The notes beneath the pieces were generated by a model. That model made no database searches. It was not told the origin of the DNA and was given only the letters and a program-made list of their open reading frames with translations. The position numbers and the translations under genes were made by a program. From Saprospiraceae bacterium (GTDB taxonomy: Bacteria; Bacteroidota; Bacteroidia; Bacteroidales; JAIPBB01), in contig JAIPBB010000118.1 in NCBI GenBank assembly GCA_021739805.1, forward strand, positions 1-14,590: a stretch of DNA of 14,590 nucleotides. Reading direction: 5' to 3'. This document shows, one piece after another, positions 1-7,826 of the stretch (within the stretch, counting starts at the first letter, position 1; each line of letters starts with the position of its first letter).

Positions 1-53
1 TTCTCGATGATCCGCTTCCATTGTGCAGCAGATCGATGTTTTCGACGCACCAT
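1..53 (-). CDS. Start of an IS66-type TnpA-like accessory protein (partial, runs off the left edge)
   Basis: The reading frame starts at an ATG (53-51) and reads MVRRKHRSAAQWKRIIE before leaving the window. A perfect GGAGG lies at 65-61, 7 nt before the ATG. A basic start followed by a 'xxxQWxxIIE' helix is how the small IS66 accessory protein TnpA typically begins, so an insertion sequence of that family probably lies left of the window. The element would read in the same direction as the polysaccharide genes. I could not identify its terminal inverted repeat in 54-248, so the boundary with the polymerase gene is undefined. With only 17 residues visible, another small DNA-binding protein is possible. 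Confidence 0.45.
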   Translation of the reverse strand, partial: MVRRKHRSAAQWKRIIE

Positions 54-57
54 AGAG

Positions 58-88
58 TGACCTCCAATGTGATTAGCATTGGAAGTCA
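58..88 (-). promoter_or_regulatory. Hairpin that sequesters the ribosome-binding site of the left-edge transposase-like gene
   Basis: On the minus strand UGACUUCCAAUG (88-77) pairs with CAUUGGAGGUCA (69-58) over 12 bp with one G-U pair and a 7-nt loop. The second arm contains the whole GGAGG ribosome-binding site, and the ATG follows 4 nt after the stem. No U-run follows, so this is not an intrinsic terminator. Burying the ribosome-binding site is a known way for insertion sequences to block transposase translation from read-through transcripts. That role is inferred here. Confidence 0.6.
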
Positions 89-248
89 TTATCCTCAAAG
101 CCAAGAAACTAACAAGATGCACTTGCCCGGAACGTTACGGCAAATTATCACCCCTGAGTCAATTTTCCGCTTCAGATGGTCAACATCCTACTTTGTCCTT
201 TTGTTTTTTTGCACATAGACCTTATGTTCGTTACTTCTGTTCTTTCCC

Positions 249-1514
249 TCACCTTCCATAAACCGGGTCATAATTGTATTCATTTCTCCATATCCGACCA
301 ACACAGAACCAATAAATCGGCAGAATCACTTGAAACGCTAAAACATTTGACCCAATCGACTGCAATAACAATACTAGAATAATGCATACTTCCATAAGCA
401 GGAACCTCCAACACTTCATTCCTCTTAGTATTGTTGAAATATTTATAATTGCGAAAAGCACGCATCCAACCAGGCCGGTTTCAACAAGCATTTTCACAAA
501 ACTACCATCACAGACAGTTGCTTCTATGAATTCCATAGCCTTATGTCCCCCTGCCCCAAGCCCATTCCCAAGAACCCAATCATAATTTCTTGAGGCTAAA
601 GCAGTATGCCATTGCGCTTTACGCTCAGACACCGCAAAGGCAGTTGACATCACACGAGCCCATAAACTCTCCACATAATCAGGACGCATATTTGCCGCAA
701 CTAGAATTAGGCCAAATGCTAAAATTATAATGGTGATGTAGTATTGTAGCTTGATTCTTCTTTTGATTAAACCAAACGTAAATAGACCGCATACAGCCAC
801 GATCGAAAGACACACGGCTGATCGTTGGTAGCTTAATACGGCGGAGACAATAGATAATAGAACTATCAACATATTTGTTGCGGAAAATCCTCTTTTGATA
901 GTATCACATACTGCCATAACTAAAGCTATTATTGAAATAGAACCCATTGCTGTCGAACCCAGAAACGAATTCATTCGCCCATACATAGAATAATACTCCT
1001 CGTTAAACCAAGGCTCTATTCTTCGCAAGAAAGCAAAATACCATCCATAGGAGAAACAATAAAGATACATTCCCACAACAGTGGCAAAGACAAAGGAGAC
1101 TACAAAGGTTTTGTAGAACTTATTCGCGTTTACGATTCCACTGAAACCTATGTAATAAAATAGCATCGGGAATATAACATTGGACAGTTCCTTTATATAT
1201 ATCATAAAAGGAATACCAGTTGTCGCAAACCAGGCACCTGAAGACAGATTGTAAATCAAGTATACTCCTATCAGATACCCCATTCGCGACGTGTTTGTTC
1301 TTAATCTCCATCTCGTTATCACCATCACAATCACCAACACAAGCATTAAAAGCGCGCACGCAATTCCAGTCCGAATCAATGGTATGAACATTGACAAGAA
1401 ATATATTGCGAAGCATATGAGATAATAGTACCCGCCCACGTACCTCTCGATTGCAGGGAAAATAGTGCTCCGAGCATACCGACTATGCCTATATTGAGGT
1501 GCCGGTTTTGTCAT
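249..1514 (-). CDS. wzy: O-antigen/polysaccharide polymerase-like (Wzy-type) membrane protein
   Basis: This is a 421-residue polytopic membrane protein with roughly 11-12 hydrophobic segments spread along its length. A longer polar loop lies near residues 275-340, before the last three segments. That topology and length fit Wzy polymerases and O-antigen ligases, which join lipid-linked repeat units on the outer face of the inner membrane. The loop carries a glycine-rich LGNGLGAGGH stretch followed by DGSFVKMLVETGLVG, a pattern seen near the catalytic loop of Wzy/ligase-like proteins. The ATG (1514) overlaps the stop of the upstream WbsX-like gene by one base (TAATG), indicating translational coupling. 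It is the last polysaccharide gene before the insertion-sequence-like left edge. The distinction between polymerase and ligase rests on context only, because such proteins have little sequence conservation. Confidence 0.72.
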   Translation of the reverse strand: MTKPAPQYRHSRYARSTIFPAIERYVGGYYYLICFAIYFLSMFIPLIRTGIACALLMLVLVIVMVITRWRLRTNTSRMGYLIGVYLIYNLSSGAWFATTGIPFMIYIKELSNVIFPMLFYYIGFSGIVNANKFYKTFVVSFVFATVVGMYLYCFSYGWYFAFLRRIEPWFNEEYYSMYGRMNSFLGSTAMGSISIIALVMAVCDTIKRGFSATNMLIVLLSIVSAVLSYQRSAVCLSIVAVCGLFTFGLIKRRIKLQYYITIIILAFGLILVAANMRPDYVESLWARVMSTAFAVSERKAQWHTALASRNYDWVLGNGLGAGGHKAMEFIEATVCDGSFVKMLVETGLVGCVLFAIINISTILRGMKCWRFLLMEVCIILVLLLQSIGSNVLAFQVILPIYWFCVGRIWRNEYNYDPVYGR

Positions 1515-2596
1515 TATCTGTTACGCTCTTTTCTGAGAACATCTTCAAGTATATTCAAGTAGCCTGATCCATACCTCATATCTGGTTCAACATAGTTTCC
1601 TTCTGCCCACTCATTCCATGATTTTAGTAGAATTACCCTATTCTTCTTATGCCTAACAACGTTGACAATACTAGATAAGTGATCCCCAAATAACTTAGGC
1701 GTACTGCCAGTTACTATTATTGCTCTCCTGCCAGAACGAGGAGAGGTGTCCCAGTTGGGCATAGCTGTTGGAATTACATCCTCACGATAATCATCTTCAC
1801 ACACCCAATGCTTAATAACCTCTGAATAGTCTAATATATTAAGAATTGTTCTGGCTCCCAATAACCTCCGTGACACGCCGCGATAAAAATATTTAATAAA
1901 TGATATTTTACTTTGGACCTCAAGTAATCTATTTACATTAACCGCGTCAAAGCCATAATTTCTTATTTGGTCAGTTTCTTTTTTAGGATGACTCGTTATC
2001 CCTATGAAATAGAATTTATTAATACCGTTTCTCGATGCCAGTAAATTCCATGTGCTAATAAACTCATCAGGATCAGGAATATTAAGTGGTTTATATACAA
2101 AAAAGACGGGACAATCGTTTATTCGAATATAGCGAGAATCTTTAAAGGCTTTCAAATTTGCATTAAAATGGTTCGTATAATCCTCACCGCCTGGATAGGT
2201 TTGTTCAATGAGAATTCTCTTGGGCTCGTTATTCCAAGCGCCAGTCCATGTTTCATTCGCCCATGCTAGACAAAATGGAAGGTTTGGATCACCTGTTTCT
2301 AATACTTCGTTAAAAGGTCGCTCCAGTAACCGCTTCCCAGCAAACCAGTAATGCCAATACACAAAACCTTCAATCCCCGCTTGCCGCGCCATTTCTGCTT
2401 GTTGTGTTCTGGTTTCGGGCACACGTAAATCATAATATCCCAAATCCGCAGGTACTCTTGGCTGATTATGCCCCTTGAATAGTTTCTTTGCTCTCCCTAC
2501 ATTTGTCCACTCTGTAAACCCCTTGCCCCACCACTCATCATTCTCGGGTATTGGGTGAAATTGAGGTAGATAAAATGCAATTACTCTTGTTTTCAT
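1514..2596 (-). CDS. WbsX-like glycoside hydrolase family 99-type protein
   Basis: The 360-residue protein begins VIAFYLPQFHPIPENDEWWG and continues with KGFTEWTNV. It also has LAWANETW near residue 110 and SWNEWAEGNYVEPD near the C-terminus. These are the hallmark motifs of the WbsX family (GH99-like domain) found in O-antigen and capsule loci. The length matches the family. No signal peptide is seen, so it should be cytoplasmic. The family's exact role is unsettled; it may trim or transfer sugars during repeat-unit assembly. The ATG is preceded by AAGAAGG with a 7-nt spacer. It is coupled to the polymerase gene by a one-base overlap and sits 187 bp after the GT2 gene. Confidence 0.85.
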   Translation of the reverse strand: MKTRVIAFYLPQFHPIPENDEWWGKGFTEWTNVGRAKKLFKGHNQPRVPADLGYYDLRVPETRTQQAEMARQAGIEGFVYWHYWFAGKRLLERPFNEVLETGDPNLPFCLAWANETWTGAWNNEPKRILIEQTYPGGEDYTNHFNANLKAFKDSRYIRINDCPVFFVYKPLNIPDPDEFISTWNLLASRNGINKFYFIGITSHPKKETDQIRNYGFDAVNVNRLLEVQSKISFIKYFYRGVSRRLLGARTILNILDYSEVIKHWVCEDDYREDVIPTAMPNWDTSPRSGRRAIIVTGSTPKLFGDHLSSIVNVVRHKKNRVILLKSWNEWAEGNYVEPDMRYGSGYLNILEDVLRKERNR

Positions 2597-2622
2597 ATTA
2601 GAACCTTCTTAAATGGATATAA

Positions 2623-2631
2623 ACGCTACCG
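2623..2631 (-). promoter_or_regulatory. ops-like core (CGGTAGCGT) upstream of the wbsX-like gene
   Basis: The minus strand reads CCCGGTAGCGTT in the 187-bp spacer before the WbsX-like gene, about 30 nt upstream of its ATG. Nine contiguous bases match the operon polarity suppressor consensus GGCGGTAGCGTG, the pause site bound by RfaH in polysaccharide operons. The first two bases do not match. A 9-mer match of this kind would arise by chance in about one in ten windows this size, and the usual position is near the start of an operon. Treat it as a candidate only. The rest of the 2597-2783 spacer shows no gene. Confidence 0.25.
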
Positions 2632-2783
2632 GGAGCTTTTCAATCGTCGGATTACAGATCTTTCATGGCTCCACGTTGACAGAACAAGTATACCAATCCC
2701 GGAGATGCGTTTTTATGTACTTTTCGAATTCCTATCTTGGGTAAAAGTGATTTATACTCCCAGTTTATTACATGTTGTCGATT

Positions 2784-3839
2784 TCAACTACCCCGTAAGT
2801 CTCTCATCCTACGAATCCTACAACTTCTATCTACAATTCTTTCATATATCTCACTCTTAGGATACATTAAACAAAACAGGCCTGTATAGAACAGCTTGAA
2901 GGTTGACCTTCCTTGGCAACACTGCAAAATGCTACTTAGAATTCTTAATCTTGATACTGCCAATGAGGAATAATACTTTTTGCAGAATTGTAAATACATA
3001 GGAATGTGCTCAAACGCTCTGTTTATGATTATCGTTTTAAAGTACCGTAAAATATAAGAATACACCTTGTGTCTATAATGTCTTGGCCTTTTGGAATCTT
3101 TCAAACTATTAAGTACCTTTGAAAACAGATATATTGTCGACTTGACTTTTGCGTCGGAAAAATGCTGCGCAGAAATTGTATTAGAAGAAAAACCCATTCT
3201 GTAAAAGTAATCAAACCCAGCTACTTTATCATAAGCATATTCATATTTTAAACCGCACATCAAACTTGAGATAATAAAATCAAAGTCCTGATAAATCTCA
3301 ACTTTTTCGTCCCATCGGATTTTATTTAAAACTAGCGACTCTCTTCTATAGATATTTGTCCAAACTGTAAAAGGATATTTGGCTGACAGAAACAGTGACA
3401 AATCATCTTTATTTTCTTTACTCCCCCAAATCGTATCATGAAAAGATACTCTCTTGATATCCACCGAATGACCAAATGATTTTGCTGGAAATACACCAAA
3501 ATCAATTGCTTGTATCGTGTCCATAAATTCTACTCGTTGTTCTAAACATTCACGAGATATGATGTCATCAGAATCAAATATCACTATGTATTCACCAACA
3601 GCCTTATCCATTCCAATGTTTCGACAGGTAGGTGCTCCTTTAGGCAATCGGTGCCGCCTAGCGACTTGTATTCTGTGTTCGGTCGCCGAATAATCAAGCA
3701 TCATTTCATAAGTACCGTCCATCGATCCATCATCTATTAATATCAGTTCCCAATCGGAATATGTTTGTTTAATAATGCATTTTATCATCTTTTCTACAAA
3801 AGCTTTTTGGTTATATACAGGAATTACAACTGAAACCAT
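2784..3839 (-). CDS. Family 2 glycosyltransferase (GT-A fold)
   Basis: The 351-residue protein starts VSVVIPVYNQ, the classic GT2 first strand. It has IDDGS at residues 35-39 and a FDSDD metal/nucleotide-binding motif at 88-92. GT2 enzymes transfer a sugar from a nucleotide-sugar donor to a lipid-linked acceptor on the cytoplasmic face of the membrane. Donor and acceptor cannot be read from the sequence. The C-terminal ~150 residues are basic and lack clear transmembrane helices, fitting a peripheral enzyme. The ATG at 3839 has a GGA about 8 nt upstream. The gene is flanked by non-coding gaps of 325 bp upstream and 187 bp downstream, so it may not be tightly coupled to its neighbours. Confidence 0.9.
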   Translation of the reverse strand: MVSVVIPVYNQKAFVEKMIKCIIKQTYSDWELILIDDGSMDGTYEMMLDYSATEHRIQVARRHRLPKGAPTCRNIGMDKAVGEYIVIFDSDDIISRECLEQRVEFMDTIQAIDFGVFPAKSFGHSVDIKRVSFHDTIWGSKENKDDLSLFLSAKYPFTVWTNIYRRESLVLNKIRWDEKVEIYQDFDFIISSLMCGLKYEYAYDKVAGFDYFYRMGFSSNTISAQHFSDAKVKSTIYLFSKVLNSLKDSKRPRHYRHKVYSYILRYFKTIIINRAFEHIPMYLQFCKKYYSSLAVSRLRILSSILQCCQGRSTFKLFYTGLFCLMYPKSEIYERIVDRSCRIRRMRDLRGS

Positions 3840-3988
3840 AACAATATTCCAATAGATTCTTTGTTTAGTCTATCTACACTACCTTCATATACAATACAAG
3901 AGATTCAATAGAGTAATCCTACTCGCAACACACAAGCCACTATTCCAAAAAGCCTCAGGTGCACCATGAATAAGAAGAATCATATACA

Positions 3989-4111
3989 TCATATTGTTAA
4001 TGAAACCCAGTAGTAGGGGTTTGGTTGGTTTTCTCCGAGAGGCTCTAAGTGAATACTTGTCTCTCCGGCAATATCAATATCTACCTTCTTTATAAACACA
4101 TTCGAATGCAT
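3989..4111 (-). CDS. Small open reading frame of 40 codons, possible gene remnant
   Basis: Between the GT-B-like and GT2 genes (3840-4164, 325 bp) the only coding-like stretch is a frame from ATG 4111 to TGA 3989. It has a balanced composition, beginning MHSNVFIKKVDIDIAG and containing a polar Gly/Pro/Asn-rich middle and an aromatic end. An AAGAAAAG stretch just upstream is a weak ribosome-binding site. I do not recognise the product. It could be a short real gene or the tail of a lost gene, given the other gene debris in the locus. The rest of the gap shows no gene, repeat or terminator. Confidence 0.25.
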   Translation of the reverse strand: MHSNVFIKKVDIDIAGETSIHLEPLGENQPNPYYWVSLTI

Positions 4112-4164
4112 TTTCTTTTCTTGAATCAGAGACTGACAATAAAGAAAAGTACAACATAAAAGGC

Positions 4165-5622
4165 TTATTCCTTTGTCTCATCGTTTTTCAATACTTTTTC
4201 TATTGCATGATCCAAGTTGCCTCTCCAGTTACTCGCAAAAATGTGTTCTCTTACAATATTGTTCTCGGGGCTACTATCAGCCAGATCAATTTCTTCAGGC
4301 GCGTTCACTAAATGAGCAACACCCGAGTCAACTAACCTTTTAGCATGTTCTATTCCAGGCAAATCTACTAGGTAAGTTCTACAGGCAAAAGCTATACCTT
4401 CAAATAGGGCAGTTGAATATACGCCGACCTGTACATCTGATTCAGCCATCAATTCATAAAGCGGAGGACTGTCACCCTCAATGACAGTGATCGGAGATCG
4501 AGACAATAATACATATCTCTGCCGCCATTCAGCAACCTCTCCATTGTGCAACTTGAAAACAATTCTCCAATCCTCGGGAAGTGACTTCTCAAGGGCAACT
4601 GCAAACTCAGACAACTCACTGCCAATAGTCCCCTGCGAAATGAATAGGATTTGCTTCTTTTTGCCCCTCCCCTGATGAACCTGCATTTGCTCTTCCAAAT
4701 ACGGGTACCCTACTGTAAATGTCCGAACTCTGGGCAGTGGAAGTGCAATTTCCTGTTCCCAGAACTTGCCAAAGCTCATAAAGTAATCTGGAAAAAGTGA
4801 TTTGGAGGCACCATTTGGATATGAATATCCCATGTGATATTGGCTATTTACACCATGCTGAAGCTCAACACTTGGAATCAAACACGTCTTGCAGGCTTGG
4901 ACAATGTCTTCCTTACCATAACTACATACAATAAAGACAATTCTCGGTTTTATTCTTTTCAATATGTCAGTGTACCTCTGAGAGGCCATGAAATGCCATT
5001 TGTAGCGATTTTCAACGCGATCTACTAAACTTAGGGTTACGCCAAATGCGTCTTGAAAATAGCCTTCAATCTCCACCAACTGATTTCGGTCAACTTCGGA
5101 TATACTCAGGCTTATTCCTCTTAAGCGGTTCAGTAGTAGAGTATATCGCCGTTTACATCGGGTATACAGCTCACAAAAATCAGTATAGGCTAGATGTTTG
5201 GTGTGGGGTGGCACTGCATGGTTCGGATTCCCGAGAAACCACGGTTGCTCCAATATCATGCATTTGTCTGGCCCCAAATAGTTAATGATGGGGTCACAGT
5301 AAATGTCCCAAAAAGTACCATCATCACCTATTTTTCGTCTGGGATGGCCGATGAAAAGGTAATCCCTGTGGCCAGCCAAGAATGGATTCCTAAAAACTGC
5401 ATGCCTTACACTTCGAATCTTTCGATTTATCCTGGAATACGCTGATGGATCACTCTGCAGTTTTCGATGAGGCTTTTCCACAACTCCATTCTCAATAATC
5501 ACATCCATGAAAACTTGCCAACGAAGGCAATCCCAGAACGGAAAACCCTGAATGCGCTTGTCAAAAAGAGCGCAATGATCCTCGATGTCTCTGAATTTAT
5601 GGTAGACTTCTACTAATGTCAC
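4165..5622 (-). CDS. GT-B-type glycosyltransferase-like protein (capsule/LPS biosynthesis type)
   Basis: The 485-residue soluble protein has an N-terminal segment around GFPFWDCLRWQVF (residues 26-38). A central VELQHGVNSQYHMGYSYP lies near 252-269, ILFISQGTIG at 325-334, and a C-terminal region with a Ser/Thr-Ala-Leu-Phe-Glu-Gly core (YSTALFEGIAF). The 'QHG' motif and the late 'S-T-x-x-x-E' motif resemble GT-B polysaccharide enzymes such as capsule transferases and glycerophosphotransferase-like proteins. In a nonulosonic-acid locus it is a reasonable candidate for the transferase of that acid, but this is inference from position. The start is a GTG (5622) with an AGG about 9 nt upstream. 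The gene follows a 364-bp gap after the cytidylyltransferase gene. Confidence 0.6.
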   Translation of the reverse strand: MTLVEVYHKFRDIEDHCALFDKRIQGFPFWDCLRWQVFMDVIIENGVVEKPHRKLQSDPSAYSRINRKIRSVRHAVFRNPFLAGHRDYLFIGHPRRKIGDDGTFWDIYCDPIINYLGPDKCMILEQPWFLGNPNHAVPPHTKHLAYTDFCELYTRCKRRYTLLLNRLRGISLSISEVDRNQLVEIEGYFQDAFGVTLSLVDRVENRYKWHFMASQRYTDILKRIKPRIVFIVCSYGKEDIVQACKTCLIPSVELQHGVNSQYHMGYSYPNGASKSLFPDYFMSFGKFWEQEIALPLPRVRTFTVGYPYLEEQMQVHQGRGKKKQILFISQGTIGSELSEFAVALEKSLPEDWRIVFKLHNGEVAEWRQRYVLLSRSPITVIEGDSPPLYELMAESDVQVGVYSTALFEGIAFACRTYLVDLPGIEHAKRLVDSGVAHLVNAPEEIDLADSSPENNIVREHIFASNWRGNLDHAIEKVLKNDETKE

Positions 5623-5860
5623 GTCTTGTAACCTATAATGTTTATACTGCTCAGAACCTGGACCCTAAATATGCTTTATTGAGATGATTTTTTTGTCTGG
5701 ATCATTGATAGACTTTGCTGATCTAGGAAACTGATACGAAGAAAAACACGCACCATAAGACATCATAGCTGGATCTATTTAACAGTCGTTGTGACTTGTA
5801 TAGCAGCTTTATCTCGAGTTAACTGAAGTCCCAGTTTTAATAATTGGCATCACGCACTTT

Positions 5861-5971
5861 TCACATTGTCTGATCTATTTCTTCCACCGGCATGTGGAAC
5901 TGTCTAACAGTTCCCTTCGTGATGAGTTTCTGAATCAGGAATGATTCGGCAGCCTGAAAGAGGCCATCTCC
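5861..5971 (-). pseudogene. Unrecognised C-terminal gene scrap in the 5623-5986 gap
   Basis: The 364 bp between the cytidylyltransferase and the GT-B-like gene contain no intact gene. A frame bounded by a TAG at 5974-5972 and a TGA at 5863-5861 encodes 36 residues with a convincing protein-like composition, including FQAAESFLIQKLI and TVRQFHMPVEEID. It has no start codon of its own, suggesting the tail of a lost gene. I cannot assign the family. A second short frame at 5766-5665 (33 codons, ending SINDPDKKIISIKHI) may be another scrap. No promoter or terminator with a U-run is evident. Confidence 0.35.
5896..5914. repeat. Perfect 8-bp inverted repeat with 3-nt loop
   Basis: GGAACTGT and ACAGTTCC flank a 3-nt loop, giving a strong small hairpin on either strand. 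On the minus strand it is followed by ACATGCCGG rather than a T-run, so it is not a standard intrinsic terminator. It overlaps the gene scrap at 5861-5971. Confidence 0.6.
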
Positions 5972-5986
5972 CTACTTTGGCCCTTA

Positions 5987-6823
5987 TTAAATGATGATGA
6001 TTTCTTCACTACTACAGGAAACTAGCTGCTTCGATAATTTATGTGCATGTTCTTTGCCTTTTTCAATATTGTCGTTGAAGCATTCCCTAATTGCGGCTAT
6101 TTGCTCTTCGGTTGGCCATTTTTGCCTTCTTTCGGCATTAATCTTAAAAAGCGTAGGATTATTTTTCAATATTTCAAATACCGTTTGAATGTATAACATG
6201 CCAGCTTTGTTATTTCTCTTGTAGATCTGTCTAATAAGTTCATAGTCTTCAGGATAATCCAATGTAAGCCTTTTGCTTTCGTCAAAAGGACTACTCTCAA
6301 CAATTAGGCTAAAAATATTGAAATAATCTGGCCTATTAACGAATGGTCCCCAAATTTCGGTGTCAGTCTGTTTTTTCATATGGACAGCGATATCAAGTGC
6401 TTTCGTTTCAATTAATGATGTTGCCACACCTATAGGTAGCCCTTTAGTAAAACCAAAATCAAATGGTTCTGTTTTATACCTGTCGACTAACAATTGAGAC
6501 GTGTAAATTGAAAACAATGGATTATCCGCAGTAATGCTTACAAAAGCATCGTAGTGATAATACTTTGCGGCGTCTAATAATCTTTGCAGCACGTCATCTT
6601 CTGAACCCGCATAGAACTGTATTTCCTCTTTTTGTGCATACCTGTAAAGTACCGAGTCTTGAGGATTGGTGCTTGTACATAAAACGACACCATCCACACC
6701 AATAGTAGCCTTGCAGCGTTTAATCACCCATTCAATTACTGTTTTCCCATTTAGATCAAGCAACACTTTTTGTCTTAACCTAGAGCTTTTGAGTCTGGCT
6801 GTAATAAAAAAACCAATCTTCAT
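5987..6823 (-). CDS. SpsF-like cytidylyltransferase-family protein
   Basis: This protein has 278 residues from the ATG at 6823. The N-terminal RLKSSRLRQKVLLDLNGKTV matches the nucleotide-binding signature of CMP-sugar synthetases (R-x-x-S-x-R-L-x-x-K). Further along are GSEDDVLQR, ITADNPLF (in place of the usual GDxP-type metal motif) and RLTLDYPEDYELI, typical of the SpsF branch. Members are thought to activate acidic sugars with CTP for surface polysaccharides. An upstream TTG in frame (6832) would overlap the preceding gene. I chose the ATG because it lies one base after that gene's TAA and has AAGG 9 nt upstream. With the YhcH-like and NeuB-like genes it forms a tight cassette, suggesting it activates their product. 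The C-terminal ~60 residues are charged, ending EEIIII. Activity on a specific acid is inference. Confidence 0.8.
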   Translation of the reverse strand: MKIGFFITARLKSSRLRQKVLLDLNGKTVIEWVIKRCKATIGVDGVVLCTSTNPQDSVLYRYAQKEEIQFYAGSEDDVLQRLLDAAKYYHYDAFVSITADNPLFSIYTSQLLVDRYKTEPFDFGFTKGLPIGVATSLIETKALDIAVHMKKQTDTEIWGPFVNRPDYFNIFSLIVESSPFDESKRLTLDYPEDYELIRQIYKRNNKAGMLYIQTVFEILKNNPTLFKINAERRQKWPTEEQIAAIRECFNDNIEKGKEHAHKLSKQLVSCSSEEIIII

Positions 6824-6824
6824 A

Positions 6825-7826
6825 TTATTCAACCTTGTCCTTTGTAATTAGTTTGCCTTCTTCACAATCAGCTTTTACACGTTTTCCAACAAGTTCGAAG
6901 ATTTCACTTTGAGGTGTGCTAGAGAGTTGCGAAGTTCTTTTAAACGATATATTGCCTTTTAGCAAAACCTCTCCTTTTCGTAAATCTCTGTTAAAAACTG
7001 CCGCTTTCTTCATGGGCCCAAAGATTGAGTATTTTCTTTCGCCTTCATTTAGTCTTAGCAAGCCATCTCCATTGCATTTATCAAGGATCTTCAAGGCCTT
7101 AGTTTGACTATTGAATTGCTCAATACTTATGGCCGCTTGCCAATCGGTTCGCTCTTCTCCTGGAACAATTGTCACATGTTTTTCGGTATATTCCATTCCC
7201 AAAGCAGCACCCATTACAGTAATCATGTTGTTGTTGGGCTCATTCCAGGCGGTATGGTCTGCATAGCCATGTTTATAATTAGGATATAGGTTGATGATTT
7301 TCTTTATTCGGTTGAAGTTAATGTCCTCATATTGGGTCGGATAATTTTGAAAGCCATGCATTAATACGATATTGTCGTTTTCTAAACAGGATATTGCATG
7401 TTCAATTTCGTACAGTGTTGAGCCACCAACACCCAGCACAACCGGAGTTTTATGGCTGTTGTTCTCTCTAAGGGCGGATAGTAGGTGAATGTCATCTAAA
7501 CAAACTGAATGAAGTTCAACAAGAGAAGGCTCAAATTGCATTCCAAATTCAATAGCTTCGGTATCATTACAAAGAAGCATTAGAGCTTTCTCTGAACAGT
7601 TTATTTCTTCAATTATTTTTGTCCATTGTTCTTTGTTAAACATTCTCCCCTTTAAGAATTGATAACCTGAATGGTCAGGCAACATGTATTCGTCAATATT
7701 TAGGGTTATGTGCAGCTTGATAATATCTGTTTCTGACTGGCATATTATTTCCTCTACCAGCTTCTCCATAAAATCGATATCGCCATCATGGTGCCACGCA
7801 GTATCAGCAATAGTTTTAATTGACAT
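6825..7826 (-). CDS. Divergent NeuB/SpsE-like ulosonic acid synthase
   Basis: This protein has 333 residues from the ATG at 7826 (GGAAAG upstream). An in-frame TTG at 7853 lies deeper in the preceding gene and is less likely. It is a TIM-barrel NeuB-family synthase (PEP plus aldose sugar to ulosonic acid) with a C-terminal SAF/antifreeze-like domain from about residue 272. Recognisable motifs are HGFQNYPT (157-164), GYADHT (187-192), EYTEKHVT (212-219) and SFKRTSQ (294-300). H191 and H217 correspond to the metal-binding histidines of NeuB. Differences are clear: the AEIGxNHxG signature reads ADTAWHHDG, and the KIGSGE motif reads ELHSVCL, so the usual lysine is absent. It overlaps the YhcH-like gene by 11 bp and ends one base before the cytidylyltransferase ATG. 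The substrate is probably not plain ManNAc, which is inference. Confidence 0.8.
   Translation of the reverse strand: MSIKTIADTAWHHDGDIDFMEKLVEEIICQSETDIIKLHITLNIDEYMLPDHSGYQFLKGRMFNKEQWTKIIEEINCSEKALMLLCNDTEAIEFGMQFEPSLVELHSVCLDDIHLLSALRENNSHKTPVVLGVGGSTLYEIEHAISCLENDNIVLMHGFQNYPTQYEDINFNRIKKIINLYPNYKHGYADHTAWNEPNNNMITVMGAALGMEYTEKHVTIVPGEERTDWQAAISIEQFNSQTKALKILDKCNGDGLLRLNEGERKYSIFGPMKKAAVFNRDLRKGEVLLKGNISFKRTSQLSSTPQSEIFELVGKRVKADCEEGKLITKDKVE

Noticed and set aside
54..248. Search for the terminal inverted repeat and target duplication of the left-edge insertion sequence
   Set aside because: A GTAA-type end at 234-231 on the minus strand was considered, but the other end is outside the window and no duplication can be tested.
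6824..6832. TTG start for the SpsF-like protein overlapping the preceding gene
   Set aside because: The ATG at 6823, one base after the preceding stop, directly begins the conserved first strand KIGFFITAR.
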